This document shows positions 46,452-60,099 of a stretch of DNA of 64,000 nt, piece after piece. Source of the DNA: Benincasa hispida (Eukaryota; Streptophyta; Magnoliopsida; Cucurbitales; Cucurbitaceae); contig NC_052357.1 of the NCBI RefSeq assembly GCF_009727055.1, positions 81,460,345-81,524,344 on the forward strand. Reading direction: 5' to 3'. How positions within the stretch are numbered: position 1 is the first letter of the stretch; every line of letters starts with the position of its first letter. The notes below the pieces were generated by a model. It did not search any database. It was given only the letters and a program-made list of their open reading frames with translations, and was not told where the DNA came from. The translations under genes were made by a program, and so were the position numbers.

Positions 46452-48048
46452 TGAAGGGATAGGATCCCGCAGCGGAAGTGTCTCACGTGAGATCATCTTG
46501 CATCCTGCAATTTGATTTTACATTAAACAAAATCGTTATACTAAACATAATAAATAAACATGTAAATTAGCATGCTTCTAAGGAAAAGGGTTAGAACGAT
46601 TCTTACCTTTGTAGATTTCCTAGTGCCATGAACAAACCACTCCAAGGTTCTAACGAACGGATCTCCAAATGGTCTCGATCACGAACAACTCCTTGAGCGA
46701 TCTTGAACACTACCACGAAATAAACCTCGTTATTCTCTTGGATTCCAGTAGAGGGATAGGTGGTATCCAATTATTGGGAGAGGGGGGAAAAATAGGGTTT
46801 TTGGAGAATTAAGAGGATTTATGGCTTAGAGAAAATTCTGCATAATAATACTAGAGAATTGTATATTTTCAAAGTTTCTCTACAATCAAAGTCGTGTAGG
46901 AATGTGTACTTGTAAAGGGTCATAGGAAGGTCTTTATATAGGGAAGGGTTAATGATCTTTCCTAATATATATATTTTTTTCTAATATATAATTTCCTTTT
47001 CTGTAAATTTAAAATTTTCTTTTCTATAATTAATTAAATAACAATTATTTAATTAATTAGTTCATTTAATTAAATAACATTTATAAATTAGCCCAGTTAA
47101 ATAACACTTATTTAATTTTAATTTACACAATAATTAAATAACTATTTATACATTAATCTTAATTTAATGTATATATTTAATTATCATATACATCACATAT
47201 ATATATTCAATACCTCTCTATAATTAATCCTTTATGAATCTAATTCATTTGAAATAATTACTTTCCAATTTAATTATAGATCATATCCATAATTAATTAT
47301 ATATGAATCACATTAATATATAGTTTCTTCAAATCAATTTGAACAATTCAAGTTATCCCTTTTAAATATCCTCTAGTGAGCTGACGAGGGGACCTGGTGG
47401 ACCTGTAGATCAGAAGCTCCAACGATATGAAATTAATTGGTCAAACTCTTTAACCAAGTTAATCAATATTCGTTAACTATGGGTACACTCCACTAAAGAC
47501 TCATAGTCTGTCTCTTATACACATCTAGATGTGTATAAGAGACAGCTCCAACGATATGAAATTAATTGGTCAAACTCTTTAACCAAGTTAATCAATATTC
47601 GTTAACTATGGGTACACTCCACTAAAGACCCATAACTGCACTCTTCTCATTACAGATATATTTCTGTATCCACGGATATAGACCAAAATAGTGAGTTAAT
47701 CTGTCACCAGTGTCTGTAACTCCAACTGGGTCAAATTACCGTTTAACTCTTGGGTTACCTCTGGCTCCTTAAGTATTAGTGTTCCTCTAATGAACAACCT
47801 GTTTATGGTTCAATCAATAAACAGAAACTCCTCTCGAACCAATGGGAGGGTAGGATAGGACCATTTGTTCAAGTCCTGAAGACATCACTTAAGGGAACAC
47901 TCATCTACCTACCCTCAAGGAGGGAAAGGGTGAATTTCATCTTGTATAATTATGTTCCCAGCTTCCCACTCTATCTCTTCCCCAAAATGGTAGGCTTATT
48001 GGGTCCGCGACCTGGTCACCTTCACCCATGCACATCAAAGGACAATCC
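46452..48048 (-). mobile_element. 3' LTR of element F, distal part
   Basis: It starts TGAAGGGATAGGATCCCGC (CA end on the - strand) and runs colinear with the LTR-1/LTR-3 group up to AAAGGACAATCC, where another LTR is inserted. The adapter and an adjoining copy of about 90 bp (47417-47507 repeated at 47546-47636) are assembly artefacts within it. The remainder of the LTR is at 50176-50667. Confidence 0.85.
47508..47545. other. second Tn5 mosaic-end junction adapter
   Basis: It is the same 38-bp adapter as at 2826-2863. Here the plant sequence on its two sides is the same 90 bases, in direct orientation and nearly identical, as expected if a junction read was assembled into the consensus. Confidence 0.97.
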
Positions 48049-48588
48049 TGAAGGAACTATGATGCTCCGTAGCAGAAGCGAGGATCAGCCCAATTTTTAA
48101 CCTTTTCACAGAATCAAAAATTTTATAGAACCAAAAGAAATATGCATTACTTGAAAAAAATACAAAATGCATTAAGAGGAAAAAGGAACAAGAATTCATA
48201 CCCTTGAAGATCACAACAATTTATTCATGAATTCTTCCAGTCACAATCCAACGACTGAAAATCCAAGGAGTACCACAATAAGTGAGATCTTTGTATTCTT
48301 TTTTGGGATGAGAATCTATCAGGAGTGTGTGGACTCTAAGATTTGGGAAAAGGGAGAGAGTTTGAGAGCGAGAGAATTCTTTTTTTTTTTTTTCTTCCTC
48401 TTAGGAAAAAAAATCAAAAGAATTTTCACACTGTTCTTCTTTATGAAGAAGAATATGGAACAACCCAAAAAACTTCAACGTGAAAAAACCACTTCCCCAT
48501 TTCATTGATTGAGAGAATTAAGGAATGAGAGTCGTAACTCCCTCCCTTTAATTTTGAAATTTAAATAAAAATAAATAAATATATATAN

Positions 48589-48619
<31 letters not shown>

Positions 48620-50170
48620 CTTATTATATGTATATATAATTATACGTTATATCAAATATAGCATATAACCTATAGTTTTTAATTCCCTCATTAATTTGTG
48701 GTATTTAATATAAATCACGTTTATACTAAATTTAAATATATGAGTCCAATCCATATAATTAATATTTGAATTATATTCAAATATTTGTTTACTTTTAAAT
48801 AAACTTTATATTATAATGTATCAAATACATTATATTAATTATATCACATATATAATTAATTTAATTATATCGCATATAATTAATTCCCTCAATTAATTTG
48901 AACAATTAAAACTAATCCAAAATTAGTTCTCAATAATCCCAGTTGAGCTATAGAAGAAACCTTGTAGACCTATAGATTGAAGCTTCCATGGTACTTAGAT
49001 AATTAATTAAATTCTTTAATTAAATTACCCAACATCCATTAACTACCGGTCACTCCACTAAAGACCGATAGTTGCACTTTTCGCACTATAGATATATTTT
49101 TGTGTCCATTGAATATAACCAATCAACAGTGTGATAACCCTTCACAAATTGCTCGTAAGTACAGCTGAGCCAAAATTACCGTTTTGCCCCTGTAGTTAAA
49201 TCTAACTTCTCAAGTACCACTGATTCCTCTAATGAACAATAAGTCATTAGTCCAACTATGAGTAAACCCCTCTCGGGCCAAGAGAGGGTTTGATGTCACA
49301 TTGTTTAAGTCCTAGAATCAGCCCTTAAGGGAGCAATTTATCTACTTACCCTACATTAAGGAATGAGTGAATTCCATCTTGTGTAGCTGTGTTCCCAACT
49401 CCCCAATCAGACGAATCCTCAAAATGGTGGGCTTGTTGAGTCGGCGATCTGGCCATTCTCACCCATACAAATTAAAGAACCACCTTCATAGGCAGAAGTT
49501 CACAACTCACTCATGATTTAGGTCATGTCACCTATAGTCATCCTGATGAAATGTAAGTATTTATTATGAACGGCGTTATGTAATGAGACTAGTCATTTCG
49601 TGGTCAGGACCATACAAACTCATTTGTATAGAATATCCCCGCTCACGTGTCTCCACATGAATGATCAGGATCAAATCATTTGTAGCACTTTACAACAATC
49701 GTAATATCTATAAAGTGGGTCATACTCGTATTATCACCAAGATAAGATATCCAACCTTATTCATCGACTACAAACCATTTAGGTTATCATTTAAACATGA
49801 TCCACCCGTATGTCTCTACATACATGTTTAAGCTACAGAAGATAACCTTGGATGTCAGTTTATTAGTTTGTAGGTTTGATGCTATTAAATGTCAAATAAA
49901 ACATCTCATATTTTACTAAATAAATAAAATATTTGTACAATGCAATTACAAACTATAGAACCCTACGAGATTTAGAACATCAACCCCAACAGTCTCTACA
50001 TGTATGTTTAAGCTACAGATGATAACCTTAGATATTAGTTTATTGGTCTGTGGGTTAATTCGATTAAATATCGAATAAAACATATCATATTTTATTAAAT
50101 AAATAAAAATGTTTGTACGTTACAATTATAAACTACAGGATCCACGAGGTTTAAGGCATCAATACCAACA
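48049..50170 (-). mobile_element. nested LTR-1 insertion with an extra LTR 5' end
   Basis: It is flanked by the exact 5-bp duplication AATCC (48044-48048 and 50171-50175). It holds a full LTR-1 (48049-49991, TGAAGGAAC to CAACCCCAACA) followed by 179 bp that are a second copy of the LTR 5' end (49992-50170, ending CAATACCAACA). On the - strand the order is a partial LTR start, then a complete LTR. A TA microsatellite at 48575-48617 includes one undetermined base at 48588. Confidence 0.88.
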
Positions 50171-50175
50171 AATCC

Positions 50176-50667
50176 CTCGTGAACAGGAGTTCATAATATA
50201 CTCAGGACTGAGACTAAGTTGCCTAGTTCATCCTATTGAAAAGAAACCATACTAGTTAACGGTGTTACATCGAGTGGTTACTATTTCACGATCTAGTCTT
50301 ATGCAAACTCATTGCATAAGATACCCCCACTCGCATGTCACCTACACGAACACGTTGGATCATTACATTTGTATCAAATACAAAGTGTGTTATATCCATA
50401 TTGTTACTAAGATAAGGTACCCAACTTTATCCCTATACTATAGACTTCTTAGGCTAAATCTTGAATTGATCCCTATATGTCTCCACATATAGCTTAAGAC
50501 TCATTAGCCAACCTTGGATGTTAGTTTATTAGATTTAGGGTTATTAAGACAAATTAGACAACAATACAAACAATAACATTTATTGATTTAACATCTATAA
50601 CTCTTTATTGATGTTGGTCAATTAATAACATTTACTATCTACGAGTTTTAGAGCATAAAACCCAACG
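50176..50667 (-). mobile_element. 3' LTR of element F, proximal part
   Basis: It continues the LTR interrupted at 48048 (CTCGTGAACAGGAGTTCATA) and ends CATAAAACCCAACG, directly against the polypurine tract. The expected CA end has become CG. Confidence 0.85.
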
Positions 50668-50678
50668 ATCTCCCACTT
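50668..50678 (-). promoter_or_regulatory. polypurine tract of element F
   Basis: On the - strand it reads AAGTGGGAGAT, next to the LTR start, as in element A at 3081-3090. Confidence 0.85.
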
Positions 50679-50730
50679 GAACTAAAACTCTAGTCAGTGG
50701 GTTGTACACAATCCAAAAGGCAGGATAATG

Positions 50731-51500
50731 TTAAATATAATAAACTATGACATCCATATACCCATTACACTTTCCTAGATGAACCTCGAACACTTTGGTC
50801 GAGAGTGCCTTCGTAAATGAATCAGCAATGTTGTGCTCTAAGGCAATCTTTGTGACGGTCACAACTCCTTTTTGCCCAATCTCCCGTATCAGATGATACT
50901 TCCTCTCAATATGCTTTCTCATTTGTGATTGCAAGGTTCTTTAGAGTTAGGCACTGCCCCACAGTTGTCACGGTGTAATCTGATGTACAAGTTCATATTT
51001 GGAACCACTTTCGAATCACTTACGAACTTTCTGAGCCAAACTATTTTTTTTGCTGCTTCATAAGTAGCTACATACTCAACATCCATAGTGGAATCTGCAA
51101 TGCGTCCTTGTTTGGTAATACATCATGTTACAGCTCCCCCATTTAAGGTAAAAACTAATCTTGACATGGATTTGCTAGAATCCTTGTCAGTTTAGAAATC
51201 AGAGTCGGTGTATCTTGTAAGGATCAAATTCTTAGCTCCATACACCAGCTTGTAGTCCCTTGTTCTCCTAAGATACTTGAGGATGTTCTTAACCGCTGTC
51301 TAATGGTCAAACCTTGGATTGGACTGGTACCTATTAACAATTAACAATACATAACAAATGTTTGGCCTAATGTAGAGCATAACATACATTAAGCTGCCTA
51401 TAGCTGAGGCATAAGGAATACATCTCATATCTTCAAATTTTTTAGGTGTATTAGGACACTATTCCTTAGACAAGTATGTAGGAACCCGATTAAAGGTCCT
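50731..51500 (-). pseudogene. copia RT end and RNase H (element F)
   Basis: On the - strand, the RT C-terminal region (blocks around 51480-51330) leads into RNase H. The YTDSDF-type motif is at about 51215, and the frame RKHIERKYHLIREIGQKGVV, then TKIALEHNIADSFTKAL lies at 50731-50934. The product would degrade the RNA of the replication hybrid. Many stops, for example in place of Gln or Trp codons, show it is dead. The right edge at 51500 is an abrupt joint with another LTR fragment. Confidence 0.85.
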
Positions 51501-51745
51501 TGAGTGGAAGTGGAACATCCCAAGTTTCCAATTTTCACAGAACTTAGTTTTACAACAATCAGATCAGAAAATTATACAATTAATAAAAATTTACAACATG
51601 CTTGAAATTATTGAAAAATCAAATTGGGTTCGAAACCCTTACCTTTGAAGATCTAATTTTCACTGGAAAATCCCTCGATCTCAAATTGGACACCATCACG
51701 AAGAAAACCTCGGTATTCTCTGGGATGAAAACCCAGAGAATAAGA
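51501..51745 (-). mobile_element. LTR 3'-end fragment
   Basis: It starts TGAGTGGAAGTGGAAC and follows the 3'-end pattern of the LTR-1/LTR-5 group (TTACCTTTGAAGATC, then ATTCTCTGGGATGAAAACCC). It stops at the AAGACCGG block where LTR-2 sequence begins. Confidence 0.7.
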
Positions 51746-52058
51746 CCGGTCTTATACAAACTCTTTGTATAAGACTGATCTTATACACTGTCTCCACATG
51801 AACGGTCAGGATCTACCATCTGTAGTAGTTTACAACACTTGCAAACCTCTACAAAGCGGGTCGTATCCGTAGTGTCACCAGGATCAGGTATCCCACCTTA
51901 ATCCTTATACTACAGACTTATTTAGGTTATCACTTAAGGCATGATCCAGTTGTATATGAGTAAATACCATAATGAAATAACAATTATTTTATTCATAAAA
52001 TAATGTGTATCATTTCAAACAACGAGACTCCGGGAGAATTAGGACACCAATCCCAACA
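51746..52058 (-). mobile_element. LTR-2 5'-end fragment
   Basis: On the - strand it begins TGTTGGGATTGGTGTCCTAA (outer edge 52058), the 5' end of LTR-2 as at 9487, and runs about 310 bp before breaking. Confidence 0.82.
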
Positions 52059-53529
52059 AACATGACCTGACTCCTGAGTGAGTTGTGAACTTCTGCCTAT
52101 GAAGACAGTCCTTTGATTTGTATGGGTGAGAGTGACCAGATCACCGACTCAACAAGCCTACCATTTTAAGGATTCATCTGATTGGGTAGCTGGGAATACA
52201 ACGATACAAGATGGAATTGGCTCTTTCCTCGAGGCAGTGGTAAGAAGATAAATTGCTCCCTTAAAGCTGATTCTGAGTCTTGAACAATGTTGTGCCACAT
52301 CCTCTTCTGGCCCGAGAGGGGTTTAGTCATAGTTGAACTATGATCTATTGTTCATTAGAGGGATTGATGATACTTAAGGAGTTAGATGTTACTACAGAGG
52401 CAAAACAGTAATTTGGCCTAACTATACTTACAAGCAATTTGTGAAGGGTCATCGTATTATTGATTGGTTATATCCAATGGACACATAAATATATCTGTAG
52501 TGCAAAGAGTATAGTTGTCGGTCTTTAATAGAGTGCCTGACAGTTAACAGATGGTGAATAATTTAATTAAAGAGTTTAATTAATTATTCATGTCCCATTG
52601 GAGCTTCAAGCTATAGGTCCATGAGGTCCCCTTGGTAGATCAATAAGATTAATTGAGAATCAGTTTTTGGATTAATTTGAATTGTTCAAATTAGTAGAGG
52701 GATTTAATTATATATGATAATTAAGTTATTTCAATTATATGTGATATAATTTTTATAATGTATTTGGTACATTATAGTTTAATGAGAGAAAATAAATATT
52801 TGAATAAGATTCAATTATAGTTTCTATGAATTGGATTCATAGTTGTTAAATTTAATATAAATGTGATTTAAATTAAATGCTATAAAATAGAGAAAAAGAA
52901 CTATGGTTTATATATTGTATATGATGCAATATTAAAACTATATGTTATAACTATAATATGATAAGTTAGTTATCATATTTATATTGATATTAATTATTAT
53001 TTTAATAATAAGAGAGGGAGTTACAACTCACTTCCCCTTCTTTTCTCGTGGATGGTGATTATATTTGACATGTAGAAAAGAAAAGGTTTATACTTTTGCT
53101 TGGCAAGAAGATTGATTTTGATACAGATAGAAAAGACAGAACTGTTCTGTATGTGTGAATTGAATTTTGTTGGTGAATATTTTCAATTCCTTTTTCCTCT
53201 CCACAAAATTCCCTTAAATCCAAAATAGCCAGAGCCCACCACTCTTGCGTTCTCACCTTGAGAAGACCGAGGAAACCATTGTGGTCGTGTTCGAACTTGA
53301 TCGAGTTTTATCTCGGAGAAATTCTTCAAGTGGTTTGTGTTTTGTTCGAGGAAATCTTGAAGCAAGGTCTTCAAAGATGAGGTTTCTAAAACCCTTTCAT
53401 TAACATGCTGTAATTTATAAATAAATACATATCTTGTTTCTTGTTTACTGTAAAATTTATATTCAATGAAAAATGGATTTGAATCGATCTTGCTTCTGCT
53501 TACGGTTCTCTACTCCAAGAGTTCCTTCA
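52059..53529 (+). mobile_element. LTR-1 family LTR, 5'-truncated
   Basis: It starts inside the LTR at AACATGACCTGACTCCTGAG and ends GAGTTCCTTCA at 53529, about 1.47 kb. It points opposite to the fragments on its left. Confidence 0.83.
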
Positions 53530-56500
53530 GGCAAGACATGGAAAGTTTGTCATAGGGCAAGGAAGATTTCCAGAATGGCCTAGGTGATGACGTGAAGGTG
53601 GGTCTTGGTGAGGAAGAGGGGCATAGTAGAAGCGTTGACAAGGGAAGTGGCATAGGCAGTGAGATAAGACTATAGCCAAGAGATTAAAGAGTGTGAAGGC
53701 TATGCCACCTTAGACATTGATATGATAGGGGAAACAATCTATTCAACCTAACTAGTGGGCTAAGTGGCATAATTAGAAGATTATAAAAAAGGTTAGTGGC
53801 ATGAAGTGTCACTTAATTAGGCAAAGTAGCCATGCAAGAACAAGTATAAATAGAGGCGGGAAAGATAAAGTTGGTTTTGTCAATTCTCTCATGTAAAAAA
53901 AAAAAAGGCTTCGACAGCCAAATTAAAGCTTGATCAGTCTACTTGATGATTTAAGGCTGTTGTAAAGACATTACCACGGTTTGATATTGAAATCTTGAAT
54001 AAATTGAAGAGTGTTATGATTTCTAGCCTAATTCGAACAAGCTGTGAAGATTGATGAATTTTGAGTTCTCTAGGAAGAATCAAAAGCTCTAATTTTGAGT
54101 TTTGATGAATAGGTTTTAAGTTATAAGCTCTAAAGTTGAAGAGAACTTGGTGTTGAATAAGTAGGTAGCTGCATAGGTTGAAGAAGGAGATGGCTTCCCG
54201 AGCACCGAGGAAGTTAGCATTAAGTAGGGCTGATGGTAGAGTGTCCCTCGCATGCCTCACGCCCATCAGGTGAGCAATTGTGCCCAACCAGGCGACTAAG
54301 TCGGCCCGTCACCAGTCTTTGCACGCCTTGACACCTAGAATGCATGTGTTACTGCTGAGCACACCAATCCCTCGAGTGCACGTGCGCGTGGTTGTCACTC
54401 ATGAGAGGCCACCCGACTACCTGGGCAGGCGACCTACAAGCCCGTGAATGTGTCCCAGTGCCCACATCTAGTGTCAGCGTGCGTGTGCCCTGCACCCATC
54501 AGGCTAATGGTTTGCCTAAGCTGTCGAGGGCTTGGTATTTGCCTTGTTATGGGATTTTAGTGTTAGTAAGCTATTATTAATTCACTTAAGGAATATTATG
54601 GATATTAAGTTATAAGAATGCATCAGTGTGGACTCTAAAAGGAATGTGAGGATCAACTTGAGTTAAAAGAGAAAGCCCTAAAAAGCTAAGTTAGTTAAAG
54701 TTATTTATTTATATGACAGGTCAAACCCGTTAGGATCTAGCTAGAGACAGTGAGTGACAAAGTTTTAAAAATGCTATTCTTAATATGCTTTCTATGCATA
54801 TATTTTATAAACGCTTTACCTTAAATGATTTCAAAGCCTAGTTTAGCCAAAACATGATTTATGTTGAATGAAAGAATTATCCAGAATAAGGCAAAGTTTC
54901 CAAAGTATGTTAAAGCACGAGTGTGCCTTTTAATAAGCTATAAGCTCTAGTGTTGCAAAAGCATGAGTTTCTCCTAAAGGAAAGTTATATGCGTTGGATT
55001 TAGAAAGCAGGCAGTGAAAGCAAAACAAGATCAATAAGCATTCTAATTTATTAATTTTGGCTTCAAACTAAGCATGCTCATAAACTAAAATAGAGTTTCA
55101 ACACTAACCTTTGAAGTACTTTTTGATACACGATCTTCAGCTACAATCTCCTTCTTCTTTGGCTGTGAACCACCACAAGGTCTTTCCTACTATTCTCTTG
55201 AAGCCTTAAATTGAGTTGTGGGACTAAAAATAAGCTTGAATATAAGAGAATTGGAAAGGAGGTTACTAGTTTTTTCACAGTGTGAAGAACCCTTCTTCAA
55301 ACACAAATTCTCAGCTTCAACAACGATTACTCTCTTCTCTTCTTCTTCCACTCAAAATTCCAGTTTTATATTGCATAACTTTCATGCAACTAACAACCTT
55401 GCATGAATCACAGCTCATGCATGTATAATTGAGCTGAAGAGAAATGAAATTATGTGTGAGCTGCTGAAATTTGAAAGTGAAAAATCCCACTTTTGGGATT
55501 TTTCTCATTTTCAAATTTACTTTGAATTTTCTTTTTAATTCTAATTTCAAAATAAAAAATCAATTTTATAATTCCTCAATATAAAAATAAAATTTTATTA
55601 AATTTACAAAATTAATTCAATAATTAATTTTCTAATAAAATTAATAAATAAATAACTAATTAAACAATTTAATTAATTTAATATCAAATATTAAATTAAT
55701 TCGTCACCAATTCCATTATCATGAATCTTTATTCATGAACTTAATATTTAAATCATATTTAAATATTATACGATTCTCCAATTCCATTTAATTCTAAAAT
55801 TAAACGTGTAATTATATCATATATAACTAATTTCCTTCATTCTAATTTGAACGTTTCAAATCAACTTATCACGCTACTCTAAAGCTAATCCGTTTGTGAG
55901 CTAGTAGGGAGACCTAGTGGACCTACAGATCATGGGCTCCAATGATTCGAGATTAATTGGCTAAACTCTTTACACTGAATTAACCCTCATTTGTTAACTA
56001 CTAGGTCACTCCACTAAAGTACGTAGTTGCACTCCCCTCACTGTAGATATATTGTGTCCACTTGATATAACCATGATTAATAAGTTAACCCTTCACAGGT
56101 TGTTTGTAATAACAGATGAGTCAAAAGGTTGTTTTACCCTCGTGATTACCTCTTGTTCCTTAAGTCCCACTGATCCTCTAAGGAATAATTGGTTTGTGAT
56201 CCGATCATCAAATGAGTCTCTCTTGGATTAATGAGAGGGTGGGGCCTCTTGTTCAAGACCCGAAGTCAGTACTTAAGAGAACAACCTCTCTACTATCCCC
56301 GAGAGCAGGTAGATGCAAATTTCATCTTGCATCCTATGTTCTTAGCTATCTACCTGGTCTGACCCCTGAAATGGGAGGCTTATTAAGCCGGCGTTGTTGA
56401 GCCAACCCTTACCTGTGCAAATCTAAAGATGATCCCGAATAAATAGGATCAAGGTCAAGTTACCTAGGTCATCGTTATGAAATAGTCAGTTTTAAACAGT

Positions 56501-58019
56501 AAACAATATTATAAAGTAAGAGTGATTTATTTCGTGGTCCGATCTTGTGCAAACTCATTCCATAAGACGCCACCACTCCTCATATCATGACATGTACGAA
56601 TTAGGATCACATCGTCTGTAGCACTTTACAACTCCTTGAAACAACTACAGAGTGGGCCGCATCCGATAGTGTTACTAGAATAAGGCACCAAACCTTATTC
56701 ATATACTATAGATCATTTTGACTATTTACTTGAACTTGATCCACTTTTATGTCTCCACATAAAGTTCAAGTACTCATATAATAGTCATGGATCTTTTAGT
56801 TTATTGGATTTATTTCTAAAACAAAATAAGCAATTCATATATTTAATAACAACTTTATTGAATGAGTTTATTGTTTACAAACCATGAGTTTTAGGACATA
56901 AAACTCAACAGTATGCAATGTTTCTATATGATGTTTCAAGTATGATTTCAATGATGCAAAGCATTCCTAATATGTTCATGATACTTTATACCATGTTGCC
57001 TATCTTTAATGCTTTGTTTTCTAAGGAATGTTAAGTGAGTTTAAGTACCATGAATGTTTTATTTAAAGCATGATTCAGTATCCTAGTTATGAATTCCCGA
57101 TACTGAAGGACATGAAGGTACCCAGGGGTTATATTTAAGCTCATGGTTTTTGGGACCCACTTTAGCACACATAGGCTTTGAGCCATGTGTTAGGGTGTTA
57201 TTAGCCTTTGAGGCATATCTAAATGTACGCATGATTATTATCGATGCTGATGGTGATGTACTAATTCTACCTCAACTAAGGCTATTGACATTGAGAGTAT
57301 GAACAAAAGGACTCTACCTCAACTGAGGCACAATGGTGTAAAGTTAAGTATGAATGTTTTATGTGATTTGCAAAAGACATTATATGTTTCAGTTTTTTAA
57401 TGCCTTTATGAATGCTCCTATGTTTTAAAGTTTACAAGTTTAAGCAAAGCAAGCTATAACCTTGAATTCATGAAAGCATTTCTATTTATTAGCTACTCTT
57501 TAATTTCTTCAATATATTTATGTTAATGAACATTTATTTTAAAATAGTCACTCATTGGGCATCTTAGCTCACTTTTCCAAATGTTTTTCCTCCATAGGTA
57601 GCGGTTGAACTCCTAGAGCCTAGCTTGCAGCTGCCAGTCTACCATAAGATAATAGATCCTTGATAGACCCTGAAGTTTGCTTAGGTCTTTGTTTGACTTA
57701 GATGGTTTTGAACTCATGTACACATAATAGGGAAGGGTAGAACTCAAAGTTTGTAATTATACTTTGGATTTTGTGTTGTGAATTATGTAAATAAGTTAGT
57801 GACATGTTAACTCCTTTTATATGAAGAGTTCTAGTTGCTTAGAGGCTTGGCTGAAATGGATGAACAATACAAATATTTATACTTGTCTATTAGGTGATAC
57901 AAGAGCAAGGAAAAAGGTTACAAGTCTCAATTAGGCAATAAGTGTCATAAGATGGTTGACATCTAAAGTCTTCACATTTCTTTCTAAGTTAAAAAGGTAG
58001 TCTGAGAGGGAATGTGACA
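53530..58019 (+). mobile_element. gypsy-type LTR fragment split by an LTR-3
   Basis: Two parts (53530-54986 and 56916-58019) surround a nested LTR-3. The left part has TATAAATAGAGG (about 53850) and a GC-richer stretch (54185-54540). The right part has the paired CTACCTCAACTRAGGC blocks and ends TCTGAGAGGGAATGTGACA. I recall that end from gypsy elements of the Tekay/Del type; that is inference. The left edge directly abuts an LTR-1 end, so the gypsy LTR is truncated there. It has no coding region. Confidence 0.6.
54992..56910 (-). mobile_element. LTR-3 family solo LTR nested in the gypsy LTR
   Basis: It is 1919 bp, colinear with the LTR at 40138-42003, running from GTTGGATTTAG to AAAACTCAACA. 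The flanks ATATG (54987-54991) and GTATG (56911-56915) look like a 5-bp target duplication with one change. No partner LTR is present. Confidence 0.85.
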
Positions 58020-60099
58020 CTTATGTTACAAATACTTTATTTTATTTTATATAATCTATTTCTCACAATTTTAATCAAAATTTCAAAGTTAAAGAAAAGT
58101 CATTAAAAAAAACTGTTCTTAAAAAAACAAATATTGGCAAAAAAAATTGAAAGTGCCGTGGTTATAGTACAAAGGTTTTTTTCCTCCAAAAAATTAAAAT
58201 CTTTACCAAAGTAACTATTAAATTATCAAATAAAAGAAATAGTCCTACCCACTTGGGAATTATTTAATATACTTAAATATCTATGTTTATCCTTTTGTTC
58301 CTAGTGTGAGAATTTCCAATTAGAATTGTCCTCAATAAATCAAATCTCTATGGAGTGAAAAATTGTTTTTTTTTTTTTTTAGAGATTATTTTAAATAATT
58401 TTTTTTCCAAAATTTTTACAAATAATAGTAAAATACTAAAATATATTTGTGATAGACCGCGATATACTACTATTTATATCTATCATAATATATATGATAG
58501 TCTATCAAATTTTGTTATATTTATAAATATTTTTGTTTATTTTTCTAAATTTGAAAACAAGTCATTTAATGGATCCACGTGTATATATACACACACGAAA
58601 GAACCATACGAACAAAAATAAAATATTTTGTTTCTGTTTAAAATATGTACAAACACAAGACTATCATAAACACTATTATAAAATACTGTAAAATATTGTG
58701 TACAAACACTATTATAAAATATTGTGTACTTGTACGAACCATCGTCACTTCGTTTATAGTACAAACACAAGACTTTTACACACAACTTTAATTAAGTATC
58801 AAAATAAAATATTGTGTTTCTGTTTAATAAAATATCATTCAATTCTCACAAACAAGAATGTTTTTCTTTTCTCTTTCTTCGATGACGGGTAATATTTCCA
58901 CAACTGAGTTCGTTTATTTATCAAACAAAAAAACAGATTTGGTTTATTTATTGTTCTTGAAAAGATGTCACCAAATAAAATTAAAAAAATAACATGTAAG
59001 ACCATTCTCTATAATTTGTTGACATACGTTATCTGCCAAATTATATTATATAATGATAAATATAATAAATAGAAATTAATGGGGTGTTTGGCCCTAGAAT
59101 AGATTATAATTAAAGATTTTTACCTAACCAAATTATGTAAAAGCCTTTAATATTTTCTATAATGTTTCCTATTTCGTAACCTGACTAAAAAAAAATTATT
59201 TTGAGACCATTTTATCTAATTCCGATTAAAATATTTTACATCCAAATATTATAATACATAATAAAATAATTTGTCACTGCAAACGGACTATTAAAATCTA
59301 TTGACTATAATAATTAAACTCAATGCTTAAAATAATAGTCTATGCTACAATTTTTTAAAGTTAAAACCAGCTAATTATAAGTCAATTTGAATATATCTTA
59401 CTGAATGAACATTTCAGATAATTAAACTAAAAAAAAGTAATCAATCATGCCATACTCTTTTTGTGGTTGTTAGAAGTAGGAGGGTGATACCTAAAACTAA
59501 GTTTTCATACTATTTTCCAAAGAAGGAAGAAGAATAAAAATAATGAAAATGAAGCAAAAGCCTAGATTGTAGGATTGATTCTAAAAATGCCATATATATA
59601 AAAATTCTAAATATGCAATTTTTATTTGTTGTTCAGCAGTCTTCGTTACCCTACACTGTTCTCAACAACATAGGACAATCAATAATGTATGCTGGGAAAT
59701 TTTACTTAAACAAGTTAAAAAAATGAGACTAATGAGAAGAAATGAAAAGAGAGAAATATTTTCATTAAATGTACTTTTCATATTTTTTTTATAATTAAAA
59801 GGAAAAAAAAAAAAAGTCATTGTCTTGGTTGTGGAATTGGATTTGGAACACTCATTCTTCTATTTGTAAGAGATACCCAATTTAGTAAATTCCAACGATT
59901 AATTAATCAAATCAATAATAGTCCCCGTAATTATTTCATTTTTAAATATTCACTTTGAACAAAGAAAGACTTGTCAACTACCACCTAAACCCCAAACTAA
60001 AAAATAAAAATAAAAATCCAGTAGAGCTGCTAAATTCTCAGCTTTGAGACTTTGTTACATATTTTTCATTTTTCATTTTTCAATTTTTTTTTCTATCTC

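Larger units (their letters stand above)
46452..51500 (-). mobile_element. Ty1/copia retrotransposon F, 3' end
   Basis: On the - strand: RT/RNase H remains (51500-50731), a polypurine tract (50678-50668) and a 3' LTR (50667-50176 and 48048-46452). The LTR is split by a nested insertion at 48049-50170 and contains a library adapter at 47508-47545. The 5' part of the element is missing. Confidence 0.85.

Noticed and set aside
45330..58019. The two gypsy-type LTR pieces as halves of one split LTR
   Set aside because: Both contain the TATAAATAG region and following leader-like blocks, so they are overlapping copies and not complementary halves.
59080..59295. A second MITE starting GGGGTGTTTGGCCC
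   Set aside because: The right end does not pair convincingly with the left end, so it is only mentioned within the upstream region.
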